A stretch of DNA of 64,000 bases from Burkholderiales bacterium (GTDB lineage: Bacteria > Pseudomonadota > Gammaproteobacteria > Burkholderiales > Burkholderiaceae_C), in contig JACRAY010000009.1 in the NCBI GenBank assembly GCA_016213325.1, forward strand, positions 248,001-312,000. The letters run 5' to 3'. Each line of letters begins with the position of its first letter. Within the stretch, counting starts at the first letter, position 1. This document shows, piece by piece, positions 1 through 8,006 of the stretch. The translations under genes were made by a program, and so were the position numbers. The notes below the pieces were generated by a model. That model was not told the origin of the DNA, searched no databases, and worked only from the letters and a program-made list of their open reading frames with translations.

Positions 1-326
1 GCGAGCACGGCGCGCAAGCCGTAGTCGCGCAGCGCCCACACGGCGTGTTCGCGGCTGGAGCCGCAGCCGAAGTTGTCGCGGGCCAGCAGAACGGTGGCGC
101 CCGCCAGCTCCGGCCGGTTCAGCACGAAGCCAGGGTCGGGCCGGCGCTTCGAATGGTCGGTGCCGAGGTCGCCGGGGTCGAGGTAGCGCCAGTTGTCGAA
201 CAGCACGGCGCCGTAGCCACTGCGCGCGGTGGAGCGGCCGTACTGCTTGGGGAAGATGGCGTCGGTGTCGACGTTGCGCCGGTCCAGCGGCACCAGCACG
301 CCTGAATAATTGGAATCTGACCCCAA
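1..326 (-). CDS. leuD: LeuD-like isopropylmalate dehydratase small subunit, partial (C-terminus beyond the left edge)
   Basis: Reading the minus strand from about position 326 gives a LeuD N-terminal half. It contains [17 protein letters not shown], then LFDNWRYLD, and the swivel-domain signature [15 protein letters not shown]. The family pairs with LeuC to isomerise isopropylmalate or related hydroxy acids. The sequence is rather divergent from housekeeping LeuD, and no leuC is adjacent on this side, so it may be a paralog. The start is unclear. A TTG at 324-326 gives a family-like length, but its first codons come from a repeat-like sequence. A GTG at 297-299 gives a shorter protein. The 3' end runs off the window. 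Confidence 0.75.
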   Translation of the reverse strand, partial: MGSDSNYSGVLVPLDRRNVDTDAIFPKQYGRSTARSGYGAVLFDNWRYLDPGDLGTDHSKRRPDPGFVLNRPELAGATVLLARDNFGCGSSREHAVWALRDYGLRAVL

Positions 327-328
327 TT
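308..328. repeat. REP-like repeat with short inverted ends
   Basis: The plus strand reads AATTGG-AATCTGACC-CCAATT, with 6-bp inverted ends. Its reverse strand contains TTGGGGTCAGATTCC, a string I recall from dispersed REP-like repeats in proteobacterial genomes. It sits exactly between the Rieske stop codon and the LeuD-like frame, supplying the first codons of the latter. Family membership is from memory and needs a genome-wide count. Confidence 0.4.
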
Positions 329-330
329 GT

Positions 331-1476
331 TCAGGCCGCGAAGGCGCGCGGGCCCATCACGCCGCGATACCACTCGTGGAAGTGCTGCATGCCGTCTTCC
401 ATGGGGCTCTGGTAGGGGCCCACCTCGTTGTCGCCGCGCTCCAACAGGGCCTTGCGGCCCGCATCCATGCGCAGCGCGATCTCGTCGTCCTCGACGCAGG
501 TCTCCATGTAGGCGGCCCGCTCGGCGTCGACGAACTCGCGCTCGAAAGCTGCGATCTCCTCCGGGTAGAAGAACTCCACCACGTTCAGCGTCTTCTGCGG
601 CCCGCGCGGGTACAGCGTGGAGACCACCAGCACGTTGGGGTACCACTCGAGCATCACGTTGGGGTACAGCGTGAGCCAGATGGCTCCGTGCTTCGGCTGC
701 TTGCCGCCCTGGTACTGCAGCACCGCGTCATGCCACTTGCGGTACACGTCGGAGCCCGGCTTGCCCAGCGCGTTGGCCACGCCGACCGTCTGCACCGAAT
801 GGTGCGTGCCGAATTCCCAGCGCAGGTCGTCGCAGGTCACGAAGTTGCCCAGCCCCGGGTGGAACGGGCCCACGTGGTAGTCCTCCAGGTAGACCTCGAT
901 GAAGGTCTTCCAGTTGTAGTCCACCTCGTGCAGTTCCACGTGGTCCAGCACATAGCCCGCGAAGTCCAGGTCGGCGCGCGGGCCGATGTGGCCCAGGGCC
1001 TGCTGCACGTCGAAGCCGTTCTTCTCGAACACCAGCCCGTTCCACACCTGCACGTCGTAGTTGTTCAGGTCCAGGCACGGGTCGTGCGCGAAATGCGGTG
1101 CGCCCAGCAGCGTGCCCGCCTTGGCCCCGCCGCCGGCGCTGTAGGTCCACCGGTGTAACGGGCACACGATATTGCCCCCACCCTTCGACGGCGCCTGCAC
1201 CGAGCCGCGCCCCTTGAGCATGACGGCCTGCCGGTGGCGGCACACGTTGGAGATGAGCTCTACACCTTTGGGCGTGCGCACGAGCGCGCGGCCCTCGCCT
1301 TCCTGCGGGAGCGCGTAGTAATCGCCGACCTCGGGCACTGCAAGTTCGTGCCCCAGGTAGCGGGCACCGTGCTGGTAGATCAGCTCCATCTCGCGCGAAA
1401 AGAGCGCCTCGTCGAAGTAGCTGCTGACAGGAAGTTGGCTTGCGGCCTGCTGTAGCTGAAGACTTAAATCAGACAT
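331..1476 (-). CDS. Rieske non-heme iron oxygenase, alpha subunit type
   Basis: A 381-residue aromatic ring-hydroxylating oxygenase alpha-subunit homolog. The Rieske [2Fe-2S] ligands are C79-x-H81 and C105-xx-H108. The mononuclear iron site is in [15 protein letters not shown] (H201 and H206). The start at 1476 ([10 protein letters not shown]) is preceded by AGGTCAGG. An upstream in-frame extension is rejected because it reads through the xseB promoter region. The gap between the two Rieske halves is 23 residues, longer than the usual 15-17, through a Gly/Ser-rich insert. No beta subunit or reductase is adjacent, so the substrate is unknown. It is divergent from xseB with 125 bp between them. 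Confidence 0.85.
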   Translation of the reverse strand: MSDLSLQLQQAASQLPVSSYFDEALFSREMELIYQHGARYLGHELAVPEVGDYYALPQEGEGRALVRTPKGVELISNVCRHRQAVMLKGRGSVQAPSKGGGNIVCPLHRWTYSAGGGAKAGTLLGAPHFAHDPCLDLNNYDVQVWNGLVFEKNGFDVQQALGHIGPRADLDFAGYVLDHVELHEVDYNWKTFIEVYLEDYHVGPFHPGLGNFVTCDDLRWEFGTHHSVQTVGVANALGKPGSDVYRKWHDAVLQYQGGKQPKHGAIWLTLYPNVMLEWYPNVLVVSTLYPRGPQKTLNVVEFFYPEEIAAFEREFVDAERAAYMETCVEDDEIALRMDAGRKALLERGDNEVGPYQSPMEDGMQHFHEWYRGVMGPRAFAA

Positions 1477-1601
1477 TTCACCTGACCTAGAGACTCCCCC
1501 TATGAAGGGGCAGGGAAGCGCTGGGGCGCTCAAGAGAGAGGGGATTCTACCCGCGGAGTGTCCCCGGCCTAAAATCAACGCTTTGACGAACCTCCTTTTG
1601 C

Positions 1602-1829
1602 ATGCCCAAGGCCCCATTCAAGACCCCGGCGAGCTACGAAGCCGCCCTGCAGGAGCTCGAGGAGCTCACCGCGCTCATCGAATCCGGCCAGCTGCCGCTG
1701 GAACAGCTGCTGGCAGGCTACGAGAGGGGCGCCGAGCTCCTGAAGTTCTGCCGGGACAAGCTGCAGGCCGTGGAGTCCCAGATCAAGGTGCTGGACGAAG
1801 GCACGCTCAAGCCGTGGACGCAAGAGTGA
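1602..1829 (+). CDS. xseB: Exodeoxyribonuclease VII small subunit
   Basis: A 75-residue helical protein with the XseB signature: [20 protein letters not shown], then [16 protein letters not shown]. It joins XseA to form the nuclease that degrades single-stranded DNA. It is first in a tight operon with ispA and dxs, an arrangement typical of proteobacteria. Its TGA overlaps the GTG start of ispA, implying translational coupling. Length is normal for the family. Confidence 0.95.
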   Translation: MPKAPFKTPASYEAALQELEELTALIESGQLPLEQLLAGYERGAELLKFCRDKLQAVESQIKVLDEGTLKPWTQE

Positions 1830-2713
1830 CTTTTTCCCTGTCTTCATGGTCTGCCGGGCGGCTGGAGCGCGTCGAGCAGGCCCTGTCGCAATGGGTCCCG
1901 GCCGACGCGCCCGCCGGCCTGGGCGAAGCCATGCGCTACGCCGTGCTCGATGGCGGCAAGCGGCTGCGCCCTTTGCTGGCGCTGGCCGCGGCCGAGTCGG
2001 TGGGCGGCCACGAAGAAGCGGCGCTCAGGGCCGCTTGCGCGGTCGAACTGATTCACGCGTACTCGCTGGTGCACGACGACATGCCCTGCATGGACGACGA
2101 CGTGCTGCGCCGGGGCAAGCCCACGGTGCACGTGAAGTTCGGCGAGGCGCAGGCGCTGCTGGCAGGCGACGCCCTGCAGGCGCTGGCCTTCGAGCTGCTG
2201 GCTCCCGCCGGCTCCAGCATCCCGCCCGCGGTGCAGGCAACGCTCACGCGTCTGCTGGCCCGCGCCGCCGGCCACGCCGGCATGGCCGGCGGGCAGGCGA
2301 TCGACCTGGCCAGTGTGGGCCGCAAGCTGGACGAGCAGAGCTTGCGCCGGATGCACCGGCTGAAGACCGGCGCACTGCTGCAAGCAAGCGTGATGATGGG
2401 CGCCGCCTGCGCTGCGCCGGGCGAGGCGGTGGAATCGGCGCTGGCCGACTACGCCTGGGCCGTGGGCCTGGCCTTCCAGGTGGTGGACGACATCCTCGAC
2501 GTGACGGCCGACTCCGCCACGCTGGGCAAGACCGCGGGCAAGGACGCCGCAAACGACAAGCCGACCTACGTGTCAGTGCTGGGGCTCGAGCGCTCGCGCG
2601 AACACGCGCGCGAACTGCTGCAGCAGGCGCTGGACGCGCTCTCGCGCAGCGCTCTGGCCGACGTGCAGGCGCTCGCCGCGCTGGCTCGCATGGTGGTGAA
2701 CAGGGACAACTGA
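1826..2713 (+). CDS. ispA: Farnesyl diphosphate synthase (polyprenyl synthetase family)
   Basis: A 295-residue prenyltransferase that condenses IPP with DMAPP and GPP to farnesyl diphosphate. The first aspartate-rich motif is [10 protein letters not shown] (DDx4D spacing, short-chain bacterial type) and the second is VVDDILD. The GTG start at 1826 overlaps the xseB stop (GTGA), giving [16 protein letters not shown]. The longer upstream reading is only the xseB region read in another frame. The stop overlaps the dxs ATG (TGATG). Confidence 0.93.
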   Translation: MTFSLSSWSAGRLERVEQALSQWVPADAPAGLGEAMRYAVLDGGKRLRPLLALAAAESVGGHEEAALRAACAVELIHAYSLVHDDMPCMDDDVLRRGKPTVHVKFGEAQALLAGDALQALAFELLAPAGSSIPPAVQATLTRLLARAAGHAGMAGGQAIDLASVGRKLDEQSLRRMHRLKTGALLQASVMMGAACAAPGEAVESALADYAWAVGLAFQVVDDILDVTADSATLGKTAGKDAANDKPTYVSVLGLERSREHARELLQQALDALSRSALADVQALAALARMVVNRDN

Positions 2714-4593
2714 TGCTGCTTGAAACGATCAACGACCCCACGGACCTGCGGCGCCTGCCCAGGACGCAGCTGAAGCCGCTGGCCGAGGAACTGCGGGCCT
2801 ACGTCCTCGACAGCGTGTCGAAGACGGGCGGCCACCTCAGCTCCAACCTGGGCACGGTGGAACTCACGATCGCGCTGCACTACGTGTTCGACACGCCGCA
2901 CGACCGCATCGTGTGGGACGTGGGCCACCAGACCTATCCGCACAAGATCCTGACGGGCCGGCGCGACCGCATGGCCAGCCTGCGCCAGCTGGGCGGCCTG
3001 GCGGGCTTTCCCCAGCGCAGCGAGAGCGAGTACGACACCTTCGGCACCGCGCATTCGTCCACCAGCATCTCCGCTGCGCTCGGCATGGCCGTGGCCGCCC
3101 GGCAGAAGGGCGAGCAGCGCAGGGCCATCGCCGTCATCGGCGACGGCGCCATGAGCGCCGGCATGGCTTTCGAGGCGCTGAACAACGCGGGCGTGGCCGA
3201 CTGCGACCTGCTGGTGGTCCTGAACGACAACGACATGTCGATCAGCCCGCCGGTGGGCGCGCTCAACCGCTACCTGGCGCAGCTGATGAGCGGGCGCTTC
3301 TATTCGGCCGCCAAGAACGTTGGCAAGAACGTCCTGTCGATCGCGCCGCCGCTGTTCGAACTGGCCAAGCGGCTGGAAGAGGGCGCCAAGGGCATCGTGG
3401 TGCCGGCCACTCTGTTCGAGAAGTTCGGCTTCAACTACATCGGGCCGATCGACGGCCACGACCTCGACTCGCTGGTGCCCACGCTGGAAAACATCCGGCA
3501 GCTGAAGGGCCCGCAGTTCCTGCACGTGGTCACGCGCAAGGGCCAGGGCTACAAGCTCGCCGAAGCCGACCCCGTGGCCTACCACGGCCCCGGCAAGTTC
3601 GACCCCGCGGTGGGCCTGACGAAGCCCGCGACGCCGCCCAAGCCCACCTTCACGCAGGTGTTCGGCCAGTGGCTGTGCGACATGGCGGCGCACGACATGC
3701 GCCTGGTCGGCATCACGCCCGCCATGCGCGAAGGCTCCGGCATGGTGGAGTTCGAGAAGCGCTTTCCCGAGCGCTACTTCGACGTGGGCATCGCGGAGCA
3801 GCACGCCGTGACCTTCGCGGCGGGTATCGCGTGCGAAGGCCTGAAGCCCGTGGTGGCCATCTACTCCACCTTCCTGCAGCGCGCCTACGACCAGCTCATC
3901 CACGACGTGGCGCTGCAGAACCTGCCGGTGGTGTTCGCGCTCGACCGCGCGGGCCTGGTGGGTGCGGACGGCCCGACCCATGCGGGCGCCTACGACATCG
4001 CCTACCTGCGCACCGTGCCGAACGTGAGCGTGGCGTGCCCGGCCGACGAGAACGAGTGCCGCAAGCTGCTGACCACGGCCTTCCAGCAGGACCACCCGGT
4101 GGCCGTGCGCTACCCGCGCGGCGCCGGTGTAGGTGCCGAGATAGAGCCGGGGCTGCACGCGCTGCCCTTCGGCAAGGGTGAAGTGCGGCGCCAGGGCAAG
4201 GGCGTGGCGGTGCTCGCTTTCGGCACGCTGCTGTACCCCGCGTTGCAGGCGGCCGACAGGCTGAACCTGACGGTGGCCAACATGCGCTGGGCCAAGCCGC
4301 TCGACACCGACCTGCTGCTGCAACTGGCAGCCAGCCATGAAGCGCTGGTCACCGTGGAGGAAGCATCCGTCATGGGCGGCGCCGGCAGTGCGGTGACCGA
4401 GGCGCTCAACGCGGCCGGCATCACCAAGCCCGTGCTGCAGTTGGGCTTGCGCGACGAATTCGTGCCGCATGGCGACCCCGCGCGGCTGCTGTCGCTGCAA
4501 GGGCTGGACGCTGCGGGCATGGAGGCGGCCATCCAGTCGCGCTACGCTGCGCTCGTCGAGCGGCAGCCGCCGAACCTGAAGGTTGTTTCCTGA
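2713..4593 (+). CDS. dxs: 1-deoxy-D-xylulose-5-phosphate synthase
   Basis: A 626-residue thiamine-diphosphate enzyme making DXP from pyruvate and glyceraldehyde 3-phosphate, the first step of the MEP pathway. The TPP/Mg motif is [18 protein letters not shown] followed by LNDNDMSIS. Also visible are [17 protein letters not shown] near the N-terminus, the catalytic-loop glutamate in [14 protein letters not shown], and [18 protein letters not shown]. Length is normal. It is translationally coupled to ispA, so precursor supply and prenyl chain synthesis are co-expressed. Confidence 0.97.
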   Translation: MLLETINDPTDLRRLPRTQLKPLAEELRAYVLDSVSKTGGHLSSNLGTVELTIALHYVFDTPHDRIVWDVGHQTYPHKILTGRRDRMASLRQLGGLAGFPQRSESEYDTFGTAHSSTSISAALGMAVAARQKGEQRRAIAVIGDGAMSAGMAFEALNNAGVADCDLLVVLNDNDMSISPPVGALNRYLAQLMSGRFYSAAKNVGKNVLSIAPPLFELAKRLEEGAKGIVVPATLFEKFGFNYIGPIDGHDLDSLVPTLENIRQLKGPQFLHVVTRKGQGYKLAEADPVAYHGPGKFDPAVGLTKPATPPKPTFTQVFGQWLCDMAAHDMRLVGITPAMREGSGMVEFEKRFPERYFDVGIAEQHAVTFAAGIACEGLKPVVAIYSTFLQRAYDQLIHDVALQNLPVVFALDRAGLVGADGPTHAGAYDIAYLRTVPNVSVACPADENECRKLLTTAFQQDHPVAVRYPRGAGVGAEIEPGLHALPFGKGEVRRQGKGVAVLAFGTLLYPALQAADRLNLTVANMRWAKPLDTDLLLQLAASHEALVTVEEASVMGGAGSAVTEALNAAGITKPVLQLGLRDEFVPHGDPARLLSLQGLDAAGMEAAIQSRYAALVERQPPNLKVVS

Positions 4594-4765
4594 GAAATAG
4601 CTGACACCCGCACTGCAATCAAAGGTTTGCAAGCGCGCGTCAAGGGTAAACCCCGGAGTTACATGGAGGGTGCGTTCCTAGAATGAGCCCGCGCTTAACG
4701 GAACTTTAGTTGCGTCAAGTTTCATTCAGCCTTCCTTTCACATCCGTCCTCGAGGAGCGTCAGTC
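4594..4765 (+). promoter_or_regulatory. Leader/promoter region of the first orphan TRAP binding protein
   Basis: A 172-bp gap after dxs. I see no open frame and no clear dxs terminator. The half nearest the gene is AT-richer than its surroundings and ends in CGAGGAGCG, a good ribosome binding site for the ATG at 4766. A TTACAT/TAGAAT pair near 4659-4684 has too short a spacer for a sigma-70 promoter, so no specific promoter is claimed. Confidence 0.35.
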
Positions 4766-5845
4766 ATGGATCGTCGATCACTCATCAAGAACGCCGGCAT
4801 CGCCGGTGTCCTCGCCGCCGGCGTAGCGCCTGCGGTGCATGCCCAGGCCGCCGTTCGCTGGCGCTGTGCGTCCAGCTTCCCGAAAGCGCTGGACACCATC
4901 TTCGGCGCCGCCGAAGTGTTCGCCGCGAAGGTCAAGGCGATGTCGGGCGGCAAGTTCGAAATCTCCGTGCATGCAGGCGGCGAGCTGATGCCGGCCATGG
5001 GTGTCGTCGACGGCGTGCAGCAGGGCTCGGTCGAGTGCGCGCACACGGCGCCGTACTACTTCTTCGGCAAGAACGAAGCCTTCGGCCTCGGCTGCGCCAT
5101 CCCGTTCGGCCTGAACAGCCGCCAGATGACGGCGTGGATGTTCGACGGCAACGGCATGAAGCTGATGCGCGAGTTCTATGCCAAGTACGGCATGATCAAC
5201 TTCGTGATGGGCAACACCGGCGCGCAGATGGGCGGCTGGTACCGCAAGGAGATCAAGAGCGTCAAGGACCTGAAGGGCCTGAAGTTCCGCACCGGCGGCT
5301 TCGCCGGCAAGGTGTTCGAGCGCCTGGGCGGCGTGCCGCAGAACCTGCCGGGTGGCGAAATCTACTCCGCGCTGGAAAAGGGCACGATCGACGCCGCCGA
5401 ATGGGTGGGACCGTACGACGACCAGAAGCTGGGCTTCAACAAGGTCGCGCCGTTCTACTACTACCCCGGCTGGTGGGAAGGCGGCCCGCAGCTCGACCTG
5501 TTCGTGAACCAGAAGGCGTACGACGCGCTGACCCCCGACAACAAGGCGATCATCGAAGCCGCCTCGGCCGAAGCGCACGTGATCATGCAGGCGCGCTACG
5601 ACGCCCGCAACCCCACGGCGCTGAAGCAGCTGGTGGGTGCCGGCACCAAGCTGCGCCCGTTCCCGCAGGACGTGCTGGCCGCTGCCTTCAAGGAAGCCAT
5701 GGCCCTGTACGAAGAGCTGAACGCGAAGAACCCCGACTGGGCGAAGATCTACGCGGACTATTCCAAGTTTCGCGCCGACCAGAACCTGTGGTTCCGCTTC
5801 ACCGAAGCCACGTTCGACCGCTTCATGCAATCGCAGAAGCTGTAA
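4766..5845 (+). CDS. TRAP transporter substrate-binding protein (DctP/TakP-like), orphan copy 1
   Basis: A 359-residue periplasmic receptor. The N-terminus MDRRSLIKNAGIAGVLAAG...HAQ is a Tat-type signal (DRRSLIK) with a cleavage site near A26. The mature part matches the 2-oxoacid-binding TakP group: LKFRTGGFAGKVFERLGG carries the conserved ligand arginine, followed by EWVGPYDD and KVAPFYYYPGWWEGG. No permease is adjacent; the nearest orphan dctQM is at 18115-20182. A paralog at 13901 has a nearly identical signal sequence. A strong terminator follows, so it is probably its own transcript. A carboxylate ligand is likely but not proven. Confidence 0.9.
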   Translation: MDRRSLIKNAGIAGVLAAGVAPAVHAQAAVRWRCASSFPKALDTIFGAAEVFAAKVKAMSGGKFEISVHAGGELMPAMGVVDGVQQGSVECAHTAPYYFFGKNEAFGLGCAIPFGLNSRQMTAWMFDGNGMKLMREFYAKYGMINFVMGNTGAQMGGWYRKEIKSVKDLKGLKFRTGGFAGKVFERLGGVPQNLPGGEIYSALEKGTIDAAEWVGPYDDQKLGFNKVAPFYYYPGWWEGGPQLDLFVNQKAYDALTPDNKAIIEAASAEAHVIMQARYDARNPTALKQLVGAGTKLRPFPQDVLAAAFKEAMALYEELNAKNPDWAKIYADYSKFRADQNLWFRFTEATFDRFMQSQKL

Positions 5846-5860
5846 ACGGTACTTGCACCG

Positions 5861-5893
5861 AGAAGAAGGGCCCTGCGGGGCTCTTCTTCTTTT
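5861..5893 (+). terminator. Rho-independent terminator after the TRAP binding protein
   Basis: A 13-bp stem with one G-U pair (left arm 5861-5873, right arm 5878-5890) and a 4-nt loop is followed by TTT. The A-rich left arm makes it plausible on both strands. It separates the binding-protein transcript from the downstream hydrolase/molybdoenzyme operon. Confidence 0.85.
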
Positions 5894-5907
5894 GGCACAC
5901 TGCATGG

Positions 5908-6831
5908 ATGGACTTCGAACTCCTCCCCCGCGACCTGCAGGCCTACCGCGGCGGCAACACAGGCATCCCCTACGTCCATCGCTTCGAGTCGGGCAAGCCC
6001 GGCCCGCACCTGCTGGTGAACGCGCTCACGCACGGCAACGAGTTCTGCGGGATGGTGGCGGCCACGCACCTGCTGGACCGCGAGGTGCGGCCGAAGGCCG
6101 GTACGCTGACGGTGAGCTTCGGCAACGTCGAGGCCTACGAGTCGTTCGACCCAGGCGACCCTTTCAAGAGCCGGCTGCTGGTGCACAACCTCAACCGCAT
6201 CTGGTCGAAGGCCTGGCTCGAAGGCAGCGAAAACAGCCCCGAGCTGCGCCGCGCGCGCGAGCTGCGGCCCGTGGTGGCCGCGGCCGACCACATCCTCGAC
6301 CTGCATTCCACCGCACAGCCGGTCGAGCCGTTCTGGGTCTACCCCGCGCGCGACAACAACTCGAAAGCGGCGCTCGCCATCGGCGTGCCGTCCATCCACC
6401 TCGTCATGCCCGAGGGCATGAGCACGGGCACGCCCCTGATCGCGCATGGCCGCCACGGCGAAGCGGACTTCCACGGCGTGGGGCTGGTGGCGGAATGCGG
6501 GCAGCACTTCGCGCGCGCCTCCGGCGAGCTGGCGGTCGAAGTGACGCTGCGCTTCCTCGCGCACTTCGGGCTGGTGGATGCCGACCCGTCGTGGGCGCCG
6601 CCGCCGCCACCACGCCGCTTCGAGCTGCTGTCGATCTCGGTGGTGAAGACGCCCGAGGCGAAGTTCTCGCGGCCGGTGATCGGCATGGAGTCGTTCGCAG
6701 GCGGTGAGCTGATCGCCACCGACGCCGGCGAGGAGATCCGTGCGCCCGCCGGCGGCTGCACCATCTTCATGCCTGCGCGCCAGCCGATCCCGGGGCGCGA
6801 GCTGGTGTACCTGACGAAGCCGCTGCCATGA
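5908..6831 (+). CDS. Succinylglutamate desuccinylase/aspartoacylase family zinc hydrolase
   Basis: A 307-residue M14-like zinc carboxypeptidase-fold protein of the AstE/AspA family, which removes acyl groups from N-acyl amino acids or related compounds. Zinc ligands are visible in ALTHGNEFCG (HxxE) and ILDLHST (His). NLNRIW is the conserved substrate-site stretch. The start is ATG 5908, just after the terminator. Its stop overlaps the next ATG (ATGA). AstE itself is unlikely, since none of the other arginine succinyltransferase genes are here. The true substrate is unknown. Confidence 0.8.
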   Translation: MDFELLPRDLQAYRGGNTGIPYVHRFESGKPGPHLLVNALTHGNEFCGMVAATHLLDREVRPKAGTLTVSFGNVEAYESFDPGDPFKSRLLVHNLNRIWSKAWLEGSENSPELRRARELRPVVAAADHILDLHSTAQPVEPFWVYPARDNNSKAALAIGVPSIHLVMPEGMSTGTPLIAHGRHGEADFHGVGLVAECGQHFARASGELAVEVTLRFLAHFGLVDADPSWAPPPPPRRFELLSISVVKTPEAKFSRPVIGMESFAGGELIATDAGEEIRAPAGGCTIFMPARQPIPGRELVYLTKPLP

Positions 6832-8006
6832 GCACCGCCGACATCGCGCCCTACCTCGGGCAGCTCACCAGGTTCCGGCACGACCTGCATTCGCACCCGG
6901 AGCTGAGGTTCGAGGAGACGCGAACTTCGGCGCAGGTGGCGGCCTACCTGCAGGCGCTGGGCCTGCCCATGCATCGCGGCATGGGCGGCACCGGCATCGT
7001 GGCGACGCTGCGCGGGCAGGGGCCCGATGCGGGCGACCCGGCGCGGGCCATCGGCCTGCGCGCCGACATGGATGCCTTGCCGGTGCAGGAGCTCAACACC
7101 TTCGGCCACGCGAGCGTGAACGCCGGGCGCATGCATGCATGCGGCCACGACGGCCACACCACGATGCTGCTGGGCGGGGCCACGCTGCTCGCGCGCCAAC
7201 CCGATTTCAACGGCACGGTGCACTTCATTTTCCAGCCCGGCGAAGAGGGCGGCGGCGGCGCGCGCCGCATGATGGACGACGGCCTGTTCGACCGCTTCCC
7301 CGTGGCGTCGGTGTTCGCGCTGCACAACTGGCCCGCGCTGCCGGCCGGGCAGATGGGCGTGCGCGTGGGCCCCATCATGGCCGCGGCCAGCCGCTTCGAA
7401 ATCCGCATCAGCGGCCGCGGCGGCCACGCGGCGCAGCCGCACACCACGGTCGACCCGATCCCGGTGGCCTGCGCCATCGTGGGCCAGCTGCAGACACTGG
7501 TGTCGCGCACCGTCGACCCGCTGGACGCCGCCGTGCTCACCATCGGCAAGATCGAGTCGGGCACCGTAGAAAACATCATCCCCGACCAGGCCTTCATCTA
7601 CGGCACCTGCCGCACGTTGACCACGGCGACTCACGATGCGCTGGTCGAAGGCATCGAGCGCATCAGCTCGCACGTGGCGCAGGCGCACCGGGCCAGCGCC
7701 GAAACCATCCATAAGCCCGGCTACCCCGCGACGGTCAACCACCCGCGCGAGGCGCGCTTCATGGCGCAGGTGATGCGCCAGCTGGCTGGCGACGCAGCCA
7801 CCCACGACGTGATGCCCGCCATGACGTCGGAGGACTTCGGCTTCATGCTGCTGGAAGTACCCGGCGCCTACGGCTTCATCGGCAACGGCCCCGGCGGGCG
7901 GCCGGGCGTCAACCTGCACAGCCCGTCGTACGACTTCAACGACGACATCATCGCTTTGGGCTCGACCTTCTGGGACCGGCTGGCGCGCGAGTGGTTCGCT
8001 GCGTGA
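6828..8006 (+). CDS. M20 family metallo-amidohydrolase (hippurate hydrolase/aminoacylase type)
   Basis: A 392-residue dinuclear metal peptidase-fold hydrolase. The motifs in order are RHDLHSHPELRFEE, GLRADMDALPVQE, MHACGHDGHTTMLLGG, FQPGEEGGGGARRM and the dimerisation/lid stretch GRGGHAAQPHTTVDP. These are the metal ligands and catalytic Glu of the amidohydrolase branch, which cleaves N-acyl amino acids. It overlaps both neighbours by 4 bp. Two deacylases in tandem suggest sequential or alternative processing of an N-acylated substrate (inference). Confidence 0.88.
   Translation: MSTADIAPYLGQLTRFRHDLHSHPELRFEETRTSAQVAAYLQALGLPMHRGMGGTGIVATLRGQGPDAGDPARAIGLRADMDALPVQELNTFGHASVNAGRMHACGHDGHTTMLLGGATLLARQPDFNGTVHFIFQPGEEGGGGARRMMDDGLFDRFPVASVFALHNWPALPAGQMGVRVGPIMAAASRFEIRISGRGGHAAQPHTTVDPIPVACAIVGQLQTLVSRTVDPLDAAVLTIGKIESGTVENIIPDQAFIYGTCRTLTTATHDALVEGIERISSHVAQAHRASAETIHKPGYPATVNHPREARFMAQVMRQLAGDAATHDVMPAMTSEDFGFMLLEVPGAYGFIGNGPGGRPGVNLHSPSYDFNDDIIALGSTFWDRLAREWFAA

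Noticed and set aside
1502..1825. N-terminal extension of IspA by about 108 residues
   Set aside because: The extension covers the xseB gene in another frame and its promoter. The family start is met by GTG 1826.
5908..6831. astE of the arginine succinyltransferase pathway
   Set aside because: None of astA, astB, astC or astD is nearby, and the operon partners are unrelated.
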